From: Bacteroidales bacterium
GTDB taxonomy: Bacteria > Bacteroidota > Bacteroidia > Bacteroidales > UBA3824
Length of the DNA stretch: 32,399 bases
Reading direction: 5' to 3'
Assembly (NCBI GenBank): GCA_017412115.1
Contig: JAFPYR010000089.1
Coordinates: 1 to 32,399, forward strand
Of this stretch, positions 17,143 to 25,724 are shown piece by piece. The notes beneath the pieces are model-generated. The model was not told the origin of the DNA, searched no databases, and saw only the letters and a list, made by a program, of their open reading frames with translations. The first letter of the stretch is position 1; each line of letters begins with the position of its first letter. Position numbers and translations under genes: made by a program.

Positions 17143-19041
17143 GTGTATCCGCTTTTAGACAATATAAACAGTCCGTCCGATTTAAAAAAATTGTCCAAAG
17201 ACCGTCTGCCTGAACTCTGCAACGAATTAAGACAATTTATAATCGAGGTTATCAGCCGTCATCCGGGGCATTTTGCCGCTACACTGGGTGTCGTTGAACT
17301 TACTGTGGCGTTGCATTATGTTTATAATACGCCTTACGATCAGATTGTTTTTGACGTAGGACATCAGGCGTATGCCCACAAAATTCTCACGGGCAGAAAA
17401 CAAATGTTTGAAACATTGCGCTCGTTTCACGGTTTGAGTCCTTTTCCCAATAGGGACGAAAGCGAATATGATGCTTTTACCGTCGGACACGCTTCTACTT
17501 CAATAAGTGCAGCCCTTGGTTTGGCCGTGGCTGCAAAACTCTTAAAAAGAGAAGATCAGCACGTTATCTCTGTCATCGGCGACGGTTCGATGACAGGCGG
17601 TATGGCTTTTGAGGGGCTTAACAATGCCGGGATTCAAAAGTCAAATTTACTTGTAATTCTAAACGACAATCACATTGCAATCGACCCTAATCAAGGCGCA
17701 TTAAACAATTATCTTTTGGACATAACAACTTCCAAAACTTACAACAGAGTGAAAAACGATGTTTGGAACGTTTTGGGTAAATTCAACAGATTGGTGCCCT
17801 CCACAAGGGATTTTTTGGTAAAGGTAGAAAACGGTATCAAATATATCGTCATGAAACGTTCCAACCTTTTTTCAGGTTTCGGATTCAGATATTTCGGCCC
17901 TGTGGACGGTCATGACGTGGTTCATCTTTCGGAAATTTTAACGGAGATGAAAAACATCAAAGGTCCTAAACTTCTGCACGTTATCACCAAAAAAGGCAAA
18001 GGTTATAAGTTCGCTGAAGAAAATCAGACGAAATGGCACGCCACAAGTTCCGCTTTTAACATCGAAACAGGTCAAAAACTTGACACCCCGCCGCAACAAG
18101 AGGGAATTTCAGGACCGAAATTTCAGGACGTTTTCGGAAAAACACTTTTAACATTAGCCGAGCAAGATTCTAAAATTGTGGGAGTTACGCCCGCTATGCC
18201 TTCGGGTTGTTCGATGAACATAATGGCGGAAAAATTTCACGAGAGAGTTTTTGACGTGGGAATTGCCGAAGAACACGCCGTAACATTTTCGGCGGGAATG
18301 GCTGCGCAAGGGTTAATCCCGTTTTGCAACATTTATTCGACTTTCATGCAGCGTTCTTACGATCAGATAATTCACGATGTTTGTTTGCCGCGTCTGCCCG
18401 TGATTTTGTGCCTCGACCGTGCCGGTTTGGTCGGTGCTGACGGCGCAACGCATCAAGGAGCATTTGATATTTCGTATTTAAGACATATTCCTAATTTAAT
18501 CGTTTCGGCACCGATGGACGAAGAAGATTTAAGGAATTTGATGTTTACTGCCTACAAAGCGGGCAAACCTTTTTCGATTCGTTATCCAAGAGGCAATGGT
18601 CATAATCCTGATTGGGAAAAACCGTTTCAGGAATTAGAAATCGGAAAAGGCAGAAAAATCTCTGAAGGAGAAAATGTTGCGATAATTTCAATCGGGACTG
18701 CCGGATATGAAGTAAAATGTGCGTTAGAGGAGTTGAAAACCGAAAATATTTTCCCCGCACATTACGATATGCGTTTTATAAAACCGCTTGATACTGAATT
18801 GTTAGATAAGATTTTTCAAAAGTTCAATAAAATAATTACCGTTGAAGATAATTGTCTTCAAGGCGGTTTCGGTTCGGCAATTTTGGAATATGCCGCTGAT
18901 AATTTTTATCATGCAAAAATTAAGCGTTTAGGTATTCCTGACAAGTTTATTGAACACGGAACTCAACAAGATTTATATAGAGTTTGCGGTTTTGATCAAA
19001 AAAATATCGCAAAAACAGTAAGAGAAATATTGTCGCTTTAA
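17143..19041 (+). CDS. dxs: 1-deoxy-D-xylulose-5-phosphate synthase
   Basis: 632 residues, usual length. Dxs condenses pyruvate and glyceraldehyde-3-phosphate with thiamine diphosphate, the first step of the MEP isoprenoid pathway. The start is GTG at 17143: an in-frame stop lies at 17104 with no ATG between, and the sequence YPLLDNINSPSDLKKL is the expected N-terminus. Motifs are intact: DVGHQAYAHKIL, GDGSMTGGMAFEGLNNAG (ThDP/Mg binding, around 146-163), DVGIAEEHAV with the catalytic Glu376, and the C-terminal transketolase-like domain with GGFGSAILEY. It appears to be a single-gene unit; the next gene has its own promoter box. Confidence 0.97.
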   Translation: MYPLLDNINSPSDLKKLSKDRLPELCNELRQFIIEVISRHPGHFAATLGVVELTVALHYVYNTPYDQIVFDVGHQAYAHKILTGRKQMFETLRSFHGLSPFPNRDESEYDAFTVGHASTSISAALGLAVAAKLLKREDQHVISVIGDGSMTGGMAFEGLNNAGIQKSNLLVILNDNHIAIDPNQGALNNYLLDITTSKTYNRVKNDVWNVLGKFNRLVPSTRDFLVKVENGIKYIVMKRSNLFSGFGFRYFGPVDGHDVVHLSEILTEMKNIKGPKLLHVITKKGKGYKFAEENQTKWHATSSAFNIETGQKLDTPPQQEGISGPKFQDVFGKTLLTLAEQDSKIVGVTPAMPSGCSMNIMAEKFHERVFDVGIAEEHAVTFSAGMAAQGLIPFCNIYSTFMQRSYDQIIHDVCLPRLPVILCLDRAGLVGADGATHQGAFDISYLRHIPNLIVSAPMDEEDLRNLMFTAYKAGKPFSIRYPRGNGHNPDWEKPFQELEIGKGRKISEGENVAIISIGTAGYEVKCALEELKTENIFPAHYDMRFIKPLDTELLDKIFQKFNKIITVEDNCLQGGFGSAILEYAADNFYHAKIKRLGIPDKFIEHGTQQDLYRVCGFDQKNIAKTVREILSL

Positions 19042-19106
19042 GTATTTTTTAGAAAAAATTAAAAAAAAATTTAAGTTACATTCGCTTTTAAGTAAATGTT
19101 TTACAC

Positions 19107-19114
19107 TACTTTTG
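19107..19114 (+). promoter_or_regulatory. -7 box of the exported TPR protein gene
   Basis: TACTTTTG fits TAnnTTTG. Only a poor -33 (TTCG) is present. The start near 19121 favours the signal-peptide ATG at 19163. Confidence 0.5.
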
Positions 19115-19162
19115 CAACGTAGTAGAAAAAATAAAATTAAAAAAATAAAACACAAAGCTGAT

Positions 19163-20443
19163 ATGAAAAAGTTTTTAATGATTGCGACTATGGCGTTTGC
19201 CGGTTTGAATGCAAATGCACAAAATGACGGCTGCGCCGTTAACTATTCGATTTATAAGGAATTCCTCAATGTAGAATCCTATCACAATGCAGTAAACATG
19301 TACAGACAAGTTTTCAACGATTGTCCTTCTTTTAGCAAGACAGTTTATGTAGACGGTGTTAAAATTTACAAAGGTCTCATTGGAGGAACTCAAGATAAAA
19401 ACCTTATAAATGCATACGTCGATACCATTAAAATCATTTATAATCAGAGAATTGCAAACTACGGAGAAGAGGCTTCGGTTTTGAGCCGTATGGCATACGA
19501 TGTACAGAAATTCCGCAAAAGCGATACAGCTTATCTCGAGGCTTATCACATTTACGCTAAATCAATTGCCTTAAGCGGCGAAAAAGCTGAAATCAGCACC
19601 GTCTCTGCATATTTTCAATTGGCAGCCAACCTTTATGCTAAAAAAGCTATTTCCTCTGAAGAACTTTTCAACGCATTGGTTCCCAACTTGTTGAACATCA
19701 GAAAGAATTACGCAAACGGTGATGATAAACACAAAGAGCAAGCTGACAAAGTCTTGAGCTCAATCAACAAAAACCTTTCGCGTTTCAACAATTATCAAGC
19801 TGATTTTGACAAACTTTTTGATGCAAAATACACTTTACCCGCATCAATAGAAGAGGTTGCTAATTTAAACAAAGTAATGTCTGACGTTAATTGCGAAGGC
19901 AGCAAACTCTACGCTGAAACAGCTGAAAAACTTTACAAAGAAAATCCCGGTACCGAAGCCGCAATCGCTATTGCCCGTTACAACAAGAAAAACCAGCAAT
20001 ACGACAAAGCTGCTGAATATTATGCCGAGGCTTTAAACTCTGAAACTGATTCTAAAAAAAGGTCAAACTACCTTTATGAGGCTGCTTTGGTAGCTAATTA
20101 TCAGAAAAAATATACTCAAGCAATAGGTTTTGCTAAAAAGTCTTTGGAACTCAATTCCGAAAACGCAGCACCTTATATGTTAATAGGTGCAATTTACGGC
20201 TCTAACGCAGGTTTGTACGCAAGCGATGAGTTCATGCGCAGAGAAATTTACTGGGTAGCAGCCGATTACATCAGCAAAGCTAAAAGAATGGATTCCTCAT
20301 TGGAAGAGCAGGCAAACGCACTCTTAAAAAAATATACCGTTCAGTTTCCGGGCAAAGAAGATGCTTTCATGCACTCTGTAAAACCCGGTGATGTGGTAAC
20401 CCTCAAACTCGTAGAAAACGAGACCACAACGGCAAGATTTTAA
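19163..20443 (+). CDS. Exported tetratricopeptide-repeat protein
   Basis: 426 residues from the ATG at 19163, chosen because MKKFLMIATMAFAGLNANA is a signal peptide; an upstream in-frame ATG (19112) would overlap the -7 box. The mature protein is alpha-helical, with a recognisable TPR pair at roughly 275-345 (AIAIARYNKKNQQYDKAAEY, then ALVANYQKKYTQAIGFAKKS). TPR arrays bind partner proteins. The C-terminus (VKPGDVVTLKLVENETTTARF) looks like a short exposed strand. It is expected in the periplasm or at the outer membrane. I do not recognise a named family. A promoter and candidate small RNA follow it. Confidence 0.85.
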   Translation: MKKFLMIATMAFAGLNANAQNDGCAVNYSIYKEFLNVESYHNAVNMYRQVFNDCPSFSKTVYVDGVKIYKGLIGGTQDKNLINAYVDTIKIIYNQRIANYGEEASVLSRMAYDVQKFRKSDTAYLEAYHIYAKSIALSGEKAEISTVSAYFQLAANLYAKKAISSEELFNALVPNLLNIRKNYANGDDKHKEQADKVLSSINKNLSRFNNYQADFDKLFDAKYTLPASIEEVANLNKVMSDVNCEGSKLYAETAEKLYKENPGTEAAIAIARYNKKNQQYDKAAEYYAEALNSETDSKKRSNYLYEAALVANYQKKYTQAIGFAKKSLELNSENAAPYMLIGAIYGSNAGLYASDEFMRREIYWVAADYISKAKRMDSSLEEQANALLKKYTVQFPGKEDAFMHSVKPGDVVTLKLVENETTTARF

Positions 20444-20480
20444 TGTAGGGGAAAATTTTTGAAAAAAAGTACGAAAAAAA

Positions 20481-20512
20481 TTTGGTCGAAATAAAAAAGT
20501 GATTTAAATTTG
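20481..20512 (+). promoter_or_regulatory. Bacteroidetes promoter upstream of DUF4301 gene
   Basis: TTTG (20481-20484), exactly 20 nt, then TAAATTTG (20505-20512): a complete match to consensus. It fires toward a 160-nt non-coding stretch that ends in a terminator-like hairpin before the next gene. Confidence 0.7.
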
Positions 20513-20518
20513 CTTTTG

Positions 20519-20677
20519 AGAAATAATTAAAAACCGCAGTGATTGCGTAATTTTTTCTCCCGAGTTTTTTTTCAAGACCCGGATAAAGACTAAAATTGTT
20601 TTCATATCTTGTTTGATTTTAAGTGTTATTTTTTTTGAAAAAAGTCCGGCGTGTTATTTTTTAACCGGACTTTTTTG
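20519..20677 (+). ncRNA. Candidate small RNA or terminator-attenuated leader
   Basis: The stretch between the consensus promoter (20481-20512) and the intrinsic terminator (20638-20677) has no reading frame worth calling and would give a transcript of about 158 nt. It contains a small hairpin around cgca-gtgat-tgcg (about 20537-20549) and the long terminator stem at its 3' end. The next gene begins only 27 nt beyond the T-run, with no room for a separate promoter, so the same transcript may be an attenuator of the DUF4301 gene. I do not recognise an Rfam family; a 6S-like RNA is one option not supported by any specific motif. Confidence 0.45.
20638..20677 (+). terminator. Intrinsic terminator or attenuator upstream of DUF4301 gene
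   Basis: A perfect 12-bp stem (20638-20649 with 20665-20676), GC-rich at its top, with a 15-nt loop. The 3' arm runs into the T6 tract. It ends 27 nt before the ATG of the next gene. Confidence 0.8.
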
Positions 20678-20703
20678 TTATTAATGAACAAAAACGTTTG
20701 TCT

Positions 20704-22245
20704 ATGTATACAGAAAAAGATATAAAATATTTCGCCGAGCGCGAAATAAAGGTTGAGGAAATCGACCGTCAGTTGAATTTTTACAAGACAGGTTTTCCGT
20801 TTTTGGAATTGGTCCGTCCTGCTACGCCTAACGACGGTATCAGGTGTTTGACAGAGGAGGAAATCAACAAATTTTCTCAAAAATATTCCAAAGAAGCGGA
20901 AAATATCAGTATTGTAAAATTTGTTCCTGCTTCAGGAGCGGCATCAAGAATGTTCAAGGATTTATTTGTTTTTGTTTCTGAATACAACGGTTCGCAGGAG
21001 CAAAAACAAAAATTCAATGATGTCAATTCTCCGGCACGCAGATTTGTGGACAACATCGACAGATTTGCTTTTTATGACAATTTGCAAAAAATTGTTTACG
21101 GCAAATACGGTATGTCGGTAAAAGAAATGCTTCAGGCACACAAACCTAAAGAGCTGGTGGAGAGTGTTATATCAAAAGACGGTCTTAATTACGGCAACCT
21201 TCCTAAAGGTCTTATCGAATTTCACCGTTACAAAAACACATCCCGCACTCCCGTAGAAGAACATATTGCAGAAGGCATTATGTACGCTAAATCCGGCAAA
21301 ATCGTAAAAATTCATTTTACCGTATCGCCCGAACATTTGGGATTTTTTACGGCATTTGTAGACAAGGCAAGAGTATTTTTTGAAGAGAAATACAATTGCA
21401 ACCTTGACATAAATTTTTCAACACAGAAAGCCTTTACAGATACGATTTCGGTTGATGACAACAACGAAATTTTCCGCGACGAAAACGGTACTCCGCTTTT
21501 CCGCCCCGCAGGACACGGCTCTCTGATTGAAAATCTTAACGACATCGACTCCCGTTTGGTTTTCATTAAAACCATTGACAACGTAGTTCCCGATTCAAGA
21601 AAAGAGGCTACGGTAAAATATAAAACAGCTTTGGCGGGTTACCTTCTTAAAACGAAAGAAAACATCGCCGATTATATAAAAATTCTCGAAAACAACCCCT
21701 CACAACAACAGTTGGACGAGGCATACGTTTTTGTCAGCAAAAAACTTTGCGTGGAATTTCCTGAAAGTTTTCTCAGCCTTTCCGACAAAGAAAAAGCAGA
21801 GAAACTTTTAGCAAAACTCAAACGCCCGCTCAGAATTTGCGGTATGGTGAAAAACGAAGGTGAACCCGGCGGCGGTCCTTTCTGGGCTAAAAATAGCGAC
21901 GGAACAACCTCACTGCAAATCGTTGAAAGTTCTCAAATCGATTCCAAAGATCCTCAAAGTCAGGCAATTGTAAAGAAAGCAACACATTTCAACCCCGTTG
22001 ATTTGGTTTGCGATTTAACAGACTGCGAAGGCAAGAAATACGATTTAAGGAAATTCACCGATCCTTTGACAGGTTTTATTTCACACAAATCGAAAAACGG
22101 CAGAAATCTAAAATCAATCGAACGTCCCGGACTTTGGAACGGCGCAATGTCAGACTGGAACACAATTTTCGTAGAAGTGCCGATTGAAACATTTTCTCCC
22201 GTTAAAACGGTTCTTGACCTTTTGAGAGAACAACATCAAAATTAG
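20704..22245 (+). CDS. DUF4301 family protein
   Basis: 513 residues from the ATG at 20704 (a TTG two codons upstream is possible but less likely). The family is widespread in Bacteroidetes and has no established function. Residues near 80-95 (FVPASGAASRMFKDLF) resemble the nucleotide-binding loop of sugar nucleotidyltransferases, and GMVKNEGEPGGGPFWAKN is a conserved Gly-rich motif in the C-terminal half. It looks cytoplasmic: no signal peptide or membrane segment. It is flanked by terminators on both sides (20638-20677, 22259-22326), so it is a single-gene unit whose expression may depend on the upstream hairpin. Confidence 0.9.
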   Translation: MYTEKDIKYFAEREIKVEEIDRQLNFYKTGFPFLELVRPATPNDGIRCLTEEEINKFSQKYSKEAENISIVKFVPASGAASRMFKDLFVFVSEYNGSQEQKQKFNDVNSPARRFVDNIDRFAFYDNLQKIVYGKYGMSVKEMLQAHKPKELVESVISKDGLNYGNLPKGLIEFHRYKNTSRTPVEEHIAEGIMYAKSGKIVKIHFTVSPEHLGFFTAFVDKARVFFEEKYNCNLDINFSTQKAFTDTISVDDNNEIFRDENGTPLFRPAGHGSLIENLNDIDSRLVFIKTIDNVVPDSRKEATVKYKTALAGYLLKTKENIADYIKILENNPSQQQLDEAYVFVSKKLCVEFPESFLSLSDKEKAEKLLAKLKRPLRICGMVKNEGEPGGGPFWAKNSDGTTSLQIVESSQIDSKDPQSQAIVKKATHFNPVDLVCDLTDCEGKKYDLRKFTDPLTGFISHKSKNGRNLKSIERPGLWNGAMSDWNTIFVEVPIETFSPVKTVLDLLREQHQN

Positions 22246-22258
22246 TCTTTTGTTTTTC

Positions 22259-22326
22259 AAGGGCTCTTGTTGATATTGGATTAATTAAAAAAATATATAT
22301 CATACAACAAGAGTCCTTTACTTTTT
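22259..22326 (+). terminator. Terminator after the DUF4301 gene
   Basis: Arms aagggctcttgttg (22259-22272) and 22305-22319 pair over about 14 bp with one G-U, around a long AT-rich loop, and are followed by a T7 tract (22321-22326 and beyond). It lies 13 nt after the stop codon. Confidence 0.7.
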
Positions 22327-22358
22327 TTCAAGAAAAATTTCTTTTTGATTCAAAACAA

Positions 22359-23621
22359 ATGTCGTTAGTTTTAAAAAACGGAATTTATATCAATTATTCC
22401 ACATTGGAATTTGTAAAAAAAGACGTTGTTGTCTACGAAGACAGACAAGCGTTAGCTTTTTATGATTGGGGTACATACACTCCTGAAGTCGGAGATGTTG
22501 TAGCTGATTGCTCGGGGAAATATATAATACACTCGTTTGCCGATGCCTATATGCGCCCCGGATTATCTTTAGCTGCTAATGCAAAAGTTTTTACGAAAAA
22601 AGAATCAACATATTTCCGTTATGTCAGCGACGTGCTTTGGAATATTGACAAGTTTATAGACAAAGATTTAGTCTATGCCTCAGCACTTTACGCCGCAATA
22701 AATGCCGCACGTAGCGGAACGACATTTGCTATCTGTAGAAACGAAAGTTCCAAATGTATTGAAGGCTCTTTAGCCCTAACAGCAAAAGCCTTTTCGGAAG
22801 TAGGAATCAGCACGCTTCAGAGCTATGCTGCTTGTGAGGCTGGCGGTTATGCCCAAGCAGAAAAAGCTGTCAGAGAAAACACTGATTATTTAGCCTCTAA
22901 TCAAGGCCTTATGGGTATTGCAGCATCTTATCTTGCAAGCCGTGAACTTTTTGAAACGGTTGCAAAAACTTGCCGCGAAAAAAATATCGGCGTTCTAATA
23001 AATGCCGCAGAAGACGAAATAGATCAAATCAACACGATGAGAGACCAACGTAGAACCGTTATTTTAAGGCTTTACGAATCTGGTCTTATGGATTATAAAT
23101 CCACAGTTTTAACAAATGCTAATTACATCAGCGATGATGAACGCAGTTATATTAAAAATAAACCAGCTTGGATAACACACAATCCGATAGGCAATTTCAG
23201 ACGCGCCGTAAAACCATTCAATTCTATTTGGCTTGATGACAACATCATGTTCGGATCGGATTTTTCGGGCGCATCAATGCCGGAAAATATGTCGCACGCA
23301 TATTTCGAGGCTATCAACAAAGACAACGAAATCTCACTGAAAACAGCGTTTCAAAGGCTTAATGCCATACACCGTTATACTCAAATAAACGGCTTTGACG
23401 GCGATGGAGAAAACAATTTAATCGTTTTTGAAAATAATTCACCGTTCGAGCTTGATAGCAACAATTTAATTAAACATTTGATTTATAACAGAAACATCTC
23501 GGACATCAAACTCGTAATCGCAAAAGGCAAAATCATAGCTAAAAACGGTCACGCAACTTTGATTGACGAAAAACAAGCTCTCAAATTTATTTCTGAACAA
23601 GCACAACGAATAAAATGTTAG
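22359..23621 (+). CDS. SsnA-like amidohydrolase homologue lacking its metal ligands
   Basis: 420 residues with the length and layout of SsnA/guanine-deaminase-type amidohydrolases: N-terminal beta-sandwich strands (VLKNGIYINY), a TIM barrel, and a C-terminal return to the sandwich (KLVIAKGKIIAKNGHATLID). By eye alignment with SsnA, the first HxH is replaced by Asp62-Ala-Tyr64, the HIHAAED motif reads LINAAED (His to Leu213 and Asn215), and the AHG histidine is Asn253; only Asp301 of the TDG motif and Glu218 remain. It should therefore not bind the catalytic zinc in the usual way. It is 27 nt upstream of lpxK and probably co-transcribed with lpxK and punA. A structural or regulatory role is more likely than hydrolysis. 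The family assignment rests on my recall of SsnA. Confidence 0.75.
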   Translation: MSLVLKNGIYINYSTLEFVKKDVVVYEDRQALAFYDWGTYTPEVGDVVADCSGKYIIHSFADAYMRPGLSLAANAKVFTKKESTYFRYVSDVLWNIDKFIDKDLVYASALYAAINAARSGTTFAICRNESSKCIEGSLALTAKAFSEVGISTLQSYAACEAGGYAQAEKAVRENTDYLASNQGLMGIAASYLASRELFETVAKTCREKNIGVLINAAEDEIDQINTMRDQRRTVILRLYESGLMDYKSTVLTNANYISDDERSYIKNKPAWITHNPIGNFRRAVKPFNSIWLDDNIMFGSDFSGASMPENMSHAYFEAINKDNEISLKTAFQRLNAIHRYTQINGFDGDGENNLIVFENNSPFELDSNNLIKHLIYNRNISDIKLVIAKGKIIAKNGHATLIDEKQALKFISEQAQRIKC

Positions 23622-23648
23622 CTTGAAAAAAAAGAGTAAGAAGTATTT

Positions 23649-24743
23649 ATGAAAAACTTTTTCTTCAAAATATTATCGGGGTTTTATTACTTGATAACTG
23701 CCGTAAGAAATTTTCTTTACGATAACAAAGTTTTAAAATCCCATGAATTTTCCTCGCCCGTAATTTCCGTTGGTAACATCACGGTCGGCGGAACGGGCAA
23801 AACTCCGCACACAGAGTATATTGTTAATTTACTTAAAGACAAATTTAATGTAACAATTCTGAGCCGGGGTTACAAACGCAAAACAAAAGGCTACATTCAG
23901 GCAAACATAAATTCAACCGTTGCCGAAATCGGGGACGAACCCAAACAAATGACTCAAAAATTTTTAGGAAAAGCATTTGTTGCGGTTTGCGAAGACAGAA
24001 TAAAAGGAATAAATAAAATACTTCACCAAAACATTGATAATCAATTAATAGTGCTTGACGATGCGTTTCAGCACAGAAGCGTTGTGCCGCTTGTAAACAT
24101 TCTACTGACCGATTATAACAGACCTCTGTACGAAGATCATCTCCTCCCCTACGGACGACTCAGAGAATCTTCTAAAAATATCTCAAGAGCTCACATTATA
24201 ATCGTTACAAAATGTCCCGAAGATTTGAAACCGATTGAAAGAAATATCATTGCTAAAAATCTTAACAAACTGCCGTCGCAAGCTATATATTTTACAAATT
24301 TTCAATATGCGGATTTAAAAAGCGTTTTTACTCAAAACACTGAAACTCCGCAAATTACAGAAAATACGGAAATCCTGTTAATAACAGGAATCGCAAGCCC
24401 CGAACCATTAAAAGATTATATCAAGAAAACATTTTCGCAAAAAATAACACATATCAAATTCAAAGACCATCACAATTTTAGGAAAAAAGACATTCAGAAA
24501 ATAACAGAAAGTTTCAAATCGCTTTCCTCTGACAAAATCATAATAACAACCGAAAAAGATGCCGTCAGACTAAACGAATTGAACTTTGAACAGGAAATAC
24601 GCAAAAAAATGTTTTTCCTGCCCGTAAAAGTTAATTTCTTAAGTCTCAAAGAAACAGATGATCAAGAAAAGTTTAACAATCAACTTTTAAAATATGTTAC
24701 AGAAGATACAACAAACTACCGGTTACATACAACAGTGCGTTGA
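23649..24743 (+). CDS. lpxK: Tetraacyldisaccharide 4'-kinase
   Basis: 364 residues. LpxK phosphorylates the 4'-position of the lipid A disaccharide precursor at the inner membrane, using ATP. The N-terminal amphipathic anchor (FKILSGFYYLITAVRNFLY) precedes the Walker A SVGNITVGGTGKTP with Lys51. The DDAFQHR motif (LDDAFQHRSV) and LLPYGRLRES are intact. The gene's 3' end overlaps the start of punA by 50 nt in another frame, which is long for a bacterial overlap but explains why its last residues (DTTNYRLHTTVR) look unconstrained. The lpxK-punA order is common in Bacteroidales. Confidence 0.95.
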   Translation: MKNFFFKILSGFYYLITAVRNFLYDNKVLKSHEFSSPVISVGNITVGGTGKTPHTEYIVNLLKDKFNVTILSRGYKRKTKGYIQANINSTVAEIGDEPKQMTQKFLGKAFVAVCEDRIKGINKILHQNIDNQLIVLDDAFQHRSVVPLVNILLTDYNRPLYEDHLLPYGRLRESSKNISRAHIIIVTKCPEDLKPIERNIIAKNLNKLPSQAIYFTNFQYADLKSVFTQNTETPQITENTEILLITGIASPEPLKDYIKKTFSQKITHIKFKDHHNFRKKDIQKITESFKSLSSDKIIITTEKDAVRLNELNFEQEIRKKMFFLPVKVNFLSLKETDDQEKFNNQLLKYVTEDTTNYRLHTTVR

Positions 24744-25497
24744 TTTTCAACCGGAAATAGGTATTATACTCGGCACGGGATTAGGCAATCTCGTAAGCGA
24801 AATCGAAGTTTACAAAACTTTGAGCTATTCTGATATTCCTAACTTCCCCGTCTCAACGGTCGAAGGACACAAAGGCCAATTAGTTTTCGGATACTTGTCC
24901 GGCAAAAAAGTTGTTGCCATGCAAGGACGTTTCCATTTCTACGAAGGCTACACTATGCAGCAAGTAACATTCCCCGTCAGAGTGTTAAAAGCCCTCGGAA
25001 TAAAACTATTAATCGTAAGCAACGCATCAGGCGGTATGAACACCTCGTTCAGAGTAGGTGACATCATGGTCATCACCGACCATATAAACCTCTTCGGTAC
25101 TAACCCCCTAATCGGTAAAAATATCGACGAACTCGGTCCTCGTTTCCCCGAAATGTCTGAAGCTTACGACAAACGATACATCCAAAAAGCATTCGAAATC
25201 GCTGAAAAACACAATATCCATCTCCAAAAAGGAGTATACATCGGTGTTACAGGCCCAACATTTGAAACCCCAGCAGAATACAAATTCTTTAACATCGCCG
25301 GTGCTGACGCCGTCGGAATGAGTACCGTACCCGAAGTCATCGTCGCAAGACACATGTCGCTCCCCGTATTCGCACTCTCCGTCATAACCGATATGGGTAT
25401 CGGAACAACTGAAAAACCTACTCACGAAGAAGTTCAACGAGCAGCAGCTAAAGCCGAACCAAAAATGACAACTATAATCAAAGAAATTATAAAATAA
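24694..25497 (+). CDS. punA: Purine nucleoside phosphorylase (trimeric class)
   Basis: 267 residues. It cleaves purine nucleosides with phosphate into base and ribose-1-phosphate for salvage, in the cytoplasm. The start at 24694 gives MLQKIQQTTGYIQQ, matching the family's N-terminus, at the price of a 50-nt overlap with lpxK. Motifs: GIILGTGLGNL (phosphate binding), GRFHFYEGY, SNASGGMN, and VGMSTVPEVIVARH with the purine-site residues. It ends just before the nested palindrome. Translational coupling to lpxK is likely because the ATG lies inside the lpxK frame. Confidence 0.96.
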   Translation: MLQKIQQTTGYIQQCVDFQPEIGIILGTGLGNLVSEIEVYKTLSYSDIPNFPVSTVEGHKGQLVFGYLSGKKVVAMQGRFHFYEGYTMQQVTFPVRVLKALGIKLLIVSNASGGMNTSFRVGDIMVITDHINLFGTNPLIGKNIDELGPRFPEMSEAYDKRYIQKAFEIAEKHNIHLQKGVYIGVTGPTFETPAEYKFFNIAGADAVGMSTVPEVIVARHMSLPVFALSVITDMGIGTTEKPTHEEVQRAAAKAEPKMTTIIKEIIK

Positions 25498-25717
25498 ACT
25501 ACTTATAGTTGTGGGTTCGCCTCAAGCCGCGGGGGCGTTCCCTTTTGAAAAAGGGAACCGGAAAACTTTTATAAAATTTATCTTCAATGCGTTAGGGGCT
25601 GTGGTCTTAAAACCACAGCCCCTAATGCATTGAAGATAAGTATTAAAAGTTCTTTGGTTCTTTCTTTCAAGAAAGAACAGCCCCGCCGGCTTGAGGCGAT
25701 CCCGCTCCGTAGGTAGT
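25498..25717. repeat. Nested ~220-bp palindrome filling the gap between converging genes
   Basis: The gap between punA and the TPR gene is almost entirely one imperfect palindrome. Its core is a 26-bp stem with one G-U pair and a 6-nt loop (25580-25605 with 25612-25637). The outer arms tcgcctcaagccg (25517-25529) and 25687-25699 are perfect inverted copies, and weaker pairing extends to actac/gtagt at both tips. Each arm holds its own hairpin: 25537-25558 (9-bp stem) and 25657-25678 (10-bp stem). These two hairpins differ in sequence but each still pairs with itself. The GC-rich outer arms are unlike the surroundings. It could be a MITE-like element or an elaborate bidirectional terminator. 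Confidence 0.85.
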
Positions 25718-25724
25718 GCATTTA

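Noticed and set aside
20698..20703. TTG start of the DUF4301 gene
   Set aside because: An ATG two codons later at 20704 is the more likely start.
25108..25437. Minus-strand frames opposite punA
   Set aside because: They lie wholly within a conserved gene and have no start signal or family features.
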